Assembly: GCA_027596075.1 (NCBI GenBank)
Contig: JADGJC010000676.1
Span: forward strand, 1-10,669
Reading direction: 5' to 3'
Length of the DNA stretch: 10,669 nt
From: Rhizophlyctis rosea
Lineage: Eukaryota > Chytridiomycota > Chytridiomycetes > Rhizophlyctidales > Rhizophlyctidaceae
The notes under the pieces were generated by a model, which worked only from the letters and a program-made list of their open reading frames with translations, was not told the origin of the DNA and made no database searches. Positions 9,084 through 10,669 of the stretch are shown here, piece after piece. How positions within the stretch are numbered: the first letter of the stretch is position 1; every line of letters starts with the position of its first letter. Made by a program: the position numbers and the translations under genes.

Positions 9084-9100
9084 CGTGAACACTGTTCACG
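9084..9100. repeat. 17-bp perfect palindrome inside the MITE
   Basis: CGTGAACACTGTTCACG: 8-base arms around a single central C. It could be a dimer-binding site or a tight cruciform; function unknown. Confidence 0.8.
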
Positions 9101-9234
9101 CTTCATAGTGAGAAACACTCAGCAGGAGGAGGAGACGGGGTTTTTTTTATAATGAATTGAAGCCAGGCAGTCAACGCATGACATCATCGCACCGGAGGTA
9201 GCCCGGCTCGTCCTTTCAACGCCACTTCAAAATG

Positions 9235-9336
9235 ATGGCCTTAATGGCCCAATGGCGTTAATGGCCCGCAAGTAATGGCCTAATGGCGCTAATAATGGCC
9301 GTAATGGCCGTAATGGCCGTAATGGCTTTAATGGCG
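9235..9336. repeat. Right subterminal TAATGGCC array
   Basis: About eleven degenerate copies, including a clean run of GTAATGGCC units at about 9300-9326, in the same plus-strand sense as the left array. The stretch 9259-9280 matches 8688-8708 with one inserted A. Confidence 0.85.
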
Positions 9337-9353
9337 GGAGAGAGTTTCCAACC

Positions 9354-9363
9354 CCCTGATCCA
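9354..9363. repeat. Right target-site duplication of the MITE
   Basis: CCCTGATCCA again; its first four bases also form the end of the right inverted repeat, so the exact border is ambiguous by up to four bases. Confidence 0.7.
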
Positions 9364-9427
9364 CGAAAAGGGTCAGCATAAAACAGCCTTTGGCGTTGAT
9401 GCATACGTTCATCCCAAAATCAACCAT

Positions 9428-9453
9428 ATGCCCAATGAGCGCTCAATGGGCAT
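9428..9453. repeat. 26-bp near-perfect palindrome
   Basis: ATGCCCAATGAGC followed directly by GCTCAATGGGCAT; the arms are complementary except for one A/A pair. There is no loop. It begins 70 bp right of the MITE end. Confidence 0.8.
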
Positions 9454-9522
9454 GAAAAGCCAACGGGCGCCCTGCTATGCTTTTCCTAGAGTGTCCGTAG
9501 GGCAAAATGAGGTTGGTTGTCA

Positions 9523-9576
9523 ATTGAGCCCCCTCATTGGCGTACTCGCTGAGTGCTTCGGCAGAGGGGGCTCAAT
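9523..9576. repeat. Hairpin with 13-bp perfect arms
   Basis: ATTGAGCCCCCTC at 9523-9535 pairs with GAGGGGGCTCAAT at 9564-9576 across a 28-nt loop. GC-rich and likely stable as RNA or cruciform. It could be a minimal inverted-repeat relic or a regulatory structure upstream of the zinc-finger gene. Confidence 0.8.
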
Positions 9577-10080
9577 GAATGACGTCGGCAGATTACCCAA
9601 TCAATGCCCGTGATCGGAGCATCGATTGTGCGACCTGCACAACGCGCTCATTTGGCAACCACCCCATTCCACCAAACAGGCACCTCCGGACGTGTCTCCA
9701 AAAAGCACAAGCGCCAACATCAGCCGACGTGCACTCTCGAGGACACACTGCTTGGGCGTCCGTCCCTCCGGCGTCCTTCGCCCGCCCACCCCTGCTTCCC
9801 CATCCGCCACCCCTTACCATCCACCCATTCAATGTCCACCAACTAGCACCCTCCGATTACTCCGGGCCTTGTGCGACCATTTGGTGGTCGCCCGACCAAG
9901 CCACTTCAATTTTAATTTACCGACCATTCATTTGCGTTGCCCCCAATTCAGTGAGTGGCAAAGTTGGACTTAGTGCATTTCGCACTGTTTTGATCAAGAA
10001 CGCCCTTGTCAGACTTTGATCTTTATTTTTCACACTATCTCTTCCCTCACAATTCTCCACAATTGAGCTAGCTAGCAACA
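9577..10080 (+). promoter_or_regulatory. Upstream region and pyrimidine-rich leader of the zinc-finger gene
   Basis: 9690-9840 is C-rich on the plus strand with open frames in several phases but no motif. A dyad GCGACCA/TGGTCGC with a 5-nt loop lies at 9873-9891 and could bind a dimeric factor. An A/T-rich stretch (AATTTTAATTTACC, about 9908-9921) precedes a CT-rich tract (TATCTCTTCCCTCACAATTC, about 10037-10056). That pattern is typical of fungal transcription starts. An upstream exon ending in a GT donor could also be hidden here, since the downstream frame has no ATG before its zinc motif. Confidence 0.35.
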
Positions 10081-10569
10081 TTGCCCACGGAGACATGTCC
10101 AAAATGTCGTCAAAGCTTCCGCACGCTGGGTGCACTCATGAACCACGAAGGTTCAAAGAACTACAAAGAAGCGCGAAAACTCCTTCGACAAGCACCTTCC
10201 CATGGTTCACCTTCCCACGCTTCCCACGCTTCCCACGCTTCCCACGATTCCCCACCACCCCATACGTCCAAAAGACGCAAACTGGCAGAGCTTTCCCACG
10301 CCCCACATGTCTCTTTCGCCCTCTCAAACGACATCCGTCTATACTCACCAGACAAACCTCCCGAGGAGGGCAGCAACTCAGAATTGGCATTGGGTGGTGC
10401 AGATGACATGTTTGATAATGGGGAGGCTGGCGATGATGATAATGGTGGTGGCGGATTTGGCGAGACCGTGGAAAAAGAGAGTGGGAATGAATGCTGGTCA
10501 ATAGACCTGCTTGGTAGCAATACACACTCAAATGCAACGATAAAAGTTGATTGTTTGGATGTATATTGA
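10081..10569 (+). CDS. Small zinc-knuckle nuclear protein, 162 codons, start uncertain
   Basis: The frame is open from 10072 (after a TAG at 10069) to TGA at 10567-10569. Residues 6-22 read CPKCRQSFRTLGALMNH: C-x2-C-x12-H, the front three ligands of a C2H2 finger. No second His follows at the usual 3-5 residues, so the fold may be degenerate or use another ligand. Then come a basic segment (KNYKEARKLLRQ), four SHA/SHD units from a 9-bp repeat, a KRRK nuclear-localisation-type cluster near residue 65, and an acidic Gly/Asp/Asn tract (about 104-123) that could act in transcription. The first in-frame ATG is at 10137, inside the finger. A TTG at 10081 sits where a start would be expected (MPTETCPKC if read as Met); the sequence there is CAACATTGCCC. 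Either a non-AUG start, an upstream exon, an assembly error or a lost start codon applies. The motif resembles N-terminal fingers of some fungal transposon-borne proteins, but no transposase follows within the window. Confidence 0.55.
   Translation: MPTETCPKCRQSFRTLGALMNHEGSKNYKEARKLLRQAPSHGSPSHASHASHASHDSPPPHTSKRRKLAELSHAPHVSFALSNDIRLYSPDKPPEEGSNSELALGGADDMFDNGEAGDDDNGGGGFGETVEKESGNECWSIDLLGSNTHSNATIKVDCLDVY
10211..10246. repeat. 9-bp coding minisatellite, four copies
   Basis: CTTCCCACG repeated four times without mismatch. In the zinc-knuckle frame it encodes repeated Ser-His-Ala. On the opposite strand and in the other frames it gives spurious Trp-Glu-Ala or Phe-Pro-Arg repeats. Confidence 0.92.
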
Positions 10570-10669
10570 GATAATTGAATAATGAACACATTACACGCAC
10601 ACGCACATATGTACCACCCAAGGTGGCACAGGTGCGACAGAAAAACACGTAAGCGATCGACGTGATTAC

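Larger units (their letters stand above)
8618..9357. mobile_element. Non-autonomous DNA transposon (MITE-like), 740 bp
   Basis: Terminal inverted repeats of 21 bp match perfectly: 8618-8638 (starting AGGGGGTTGG, ending CTCTCTCC) and 9337-9357. The hexamer GATCCA flanks both sides (8612-8617 and 9358-9363), as expected for a target-site duplication. No transposase is encoded; internal frames (up to 146 codons, minus) show no catalytic motif. The interior carries two TAATGGCC-type arrays next to the termini and a 17-bp palindrome. Superfamily is not assigned: a 6-bp duplication is not diagnostic, and the flanking match can be stretched to 10 bp by overlapping the terminus, leaving 8-bp (hAT-like) or 9-bp (Mutator-like) readings possible. 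Confidence 0.82.

Noticed and set aside
8678..9118. 146-codon minus frame inside the MITE
   Set aside because: No transposase or other motif, it overlaps the left array, and the element is of non-autonomous size.
8639..9336. Repeat arrays considered as a CRISPR
   Set aside because: Units are 8 bp with near-zero irregular spacers, bounded by inverted termini, in a eukaryotic context.
9227..9427. Minus frame with repeated Arg-Pro-Leu
   Set aside because: It is the translation of the TAATGGCC array of the MITE and has no protein character outside it.
9579..10019. 146-codon plus frame upstream of the zinc-knuckle gene, and overlapping plus and minus frames
   Set aside because: Open in several phases at once because of a C-rich, stop-poor stretch; no motif, and it looks like promoter or leader.
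10136..10648. Two long minus frames opposite the zinc-knuckle gene
   Set aside because: Their Trp-Glu-Ala or Gly-Lys-Arg repeats come from the 9-bp minisatellite read backwards; the plus frame has the zinc motif and NLS-like cluster.

Overview
The window looks like nuclear DNA of a fungus. The evidence is an F-box gene with a GT-AG intron, low-complexity proline, serine and acidic tracts in the coding regions, pyrimidine-rich leaders, and a short non-autonomous DNA transposon. The assignment to fungi is inferred; I cannot name a species or phylum. No prokaryotic operon, CRISPR array, rRNA or tRNA was seen. Layout: two fairly convincing, relatively GC-rich genes sit at the edges. At the left, on the minus strand, is an F-box protein gene whose start is inside the window and whose 3' part runs off position 1. 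At the right, on the plus strand, is a 162-codon frame for a nuclear-type protein with a C-x2-C-x12-H zinc-knuckle motif. The roughly 8.9 kb between them is gene-poor.

Region 1147-8600 holds mostly short open frames at the edge of what chance would give. The better candidates are on the minus strand: a two-exon 110-residue model at 6518-6953, a 235-residue cysteine-rich frame at 7820-8527, and a probable pseudogene at 2777-3322. A small plus-strand secreted-type peptide lies at 7594-7779. Two diverged copies of a dispersed repeat lie at 1280-1430 and 6265-6406, with a possible third trace inside the F-box intron. A 45-bp tandem duplication is at 5605-5687.

Region 8608-9363 is the clearest mobile element: a 740-bp MITE-like insertion (8618-9357) with 21-bp perfect terminal inverted repeats, a GATCCA direct repeat at both borders, and two subterminal arrays of a TAATGGCC unit. 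The arrays run in direct orientation although the termini are inverted. Just right of it, 9428-9576 contains a dense cluster of palindromes and hairpins.

No shared pathway links the genes. The window reads as two host or transposon-derived regulatory-type genes flanking a decayed, repeat-seeded intergenic region. Family calls for the central frames are withheld because I do not recognise them.
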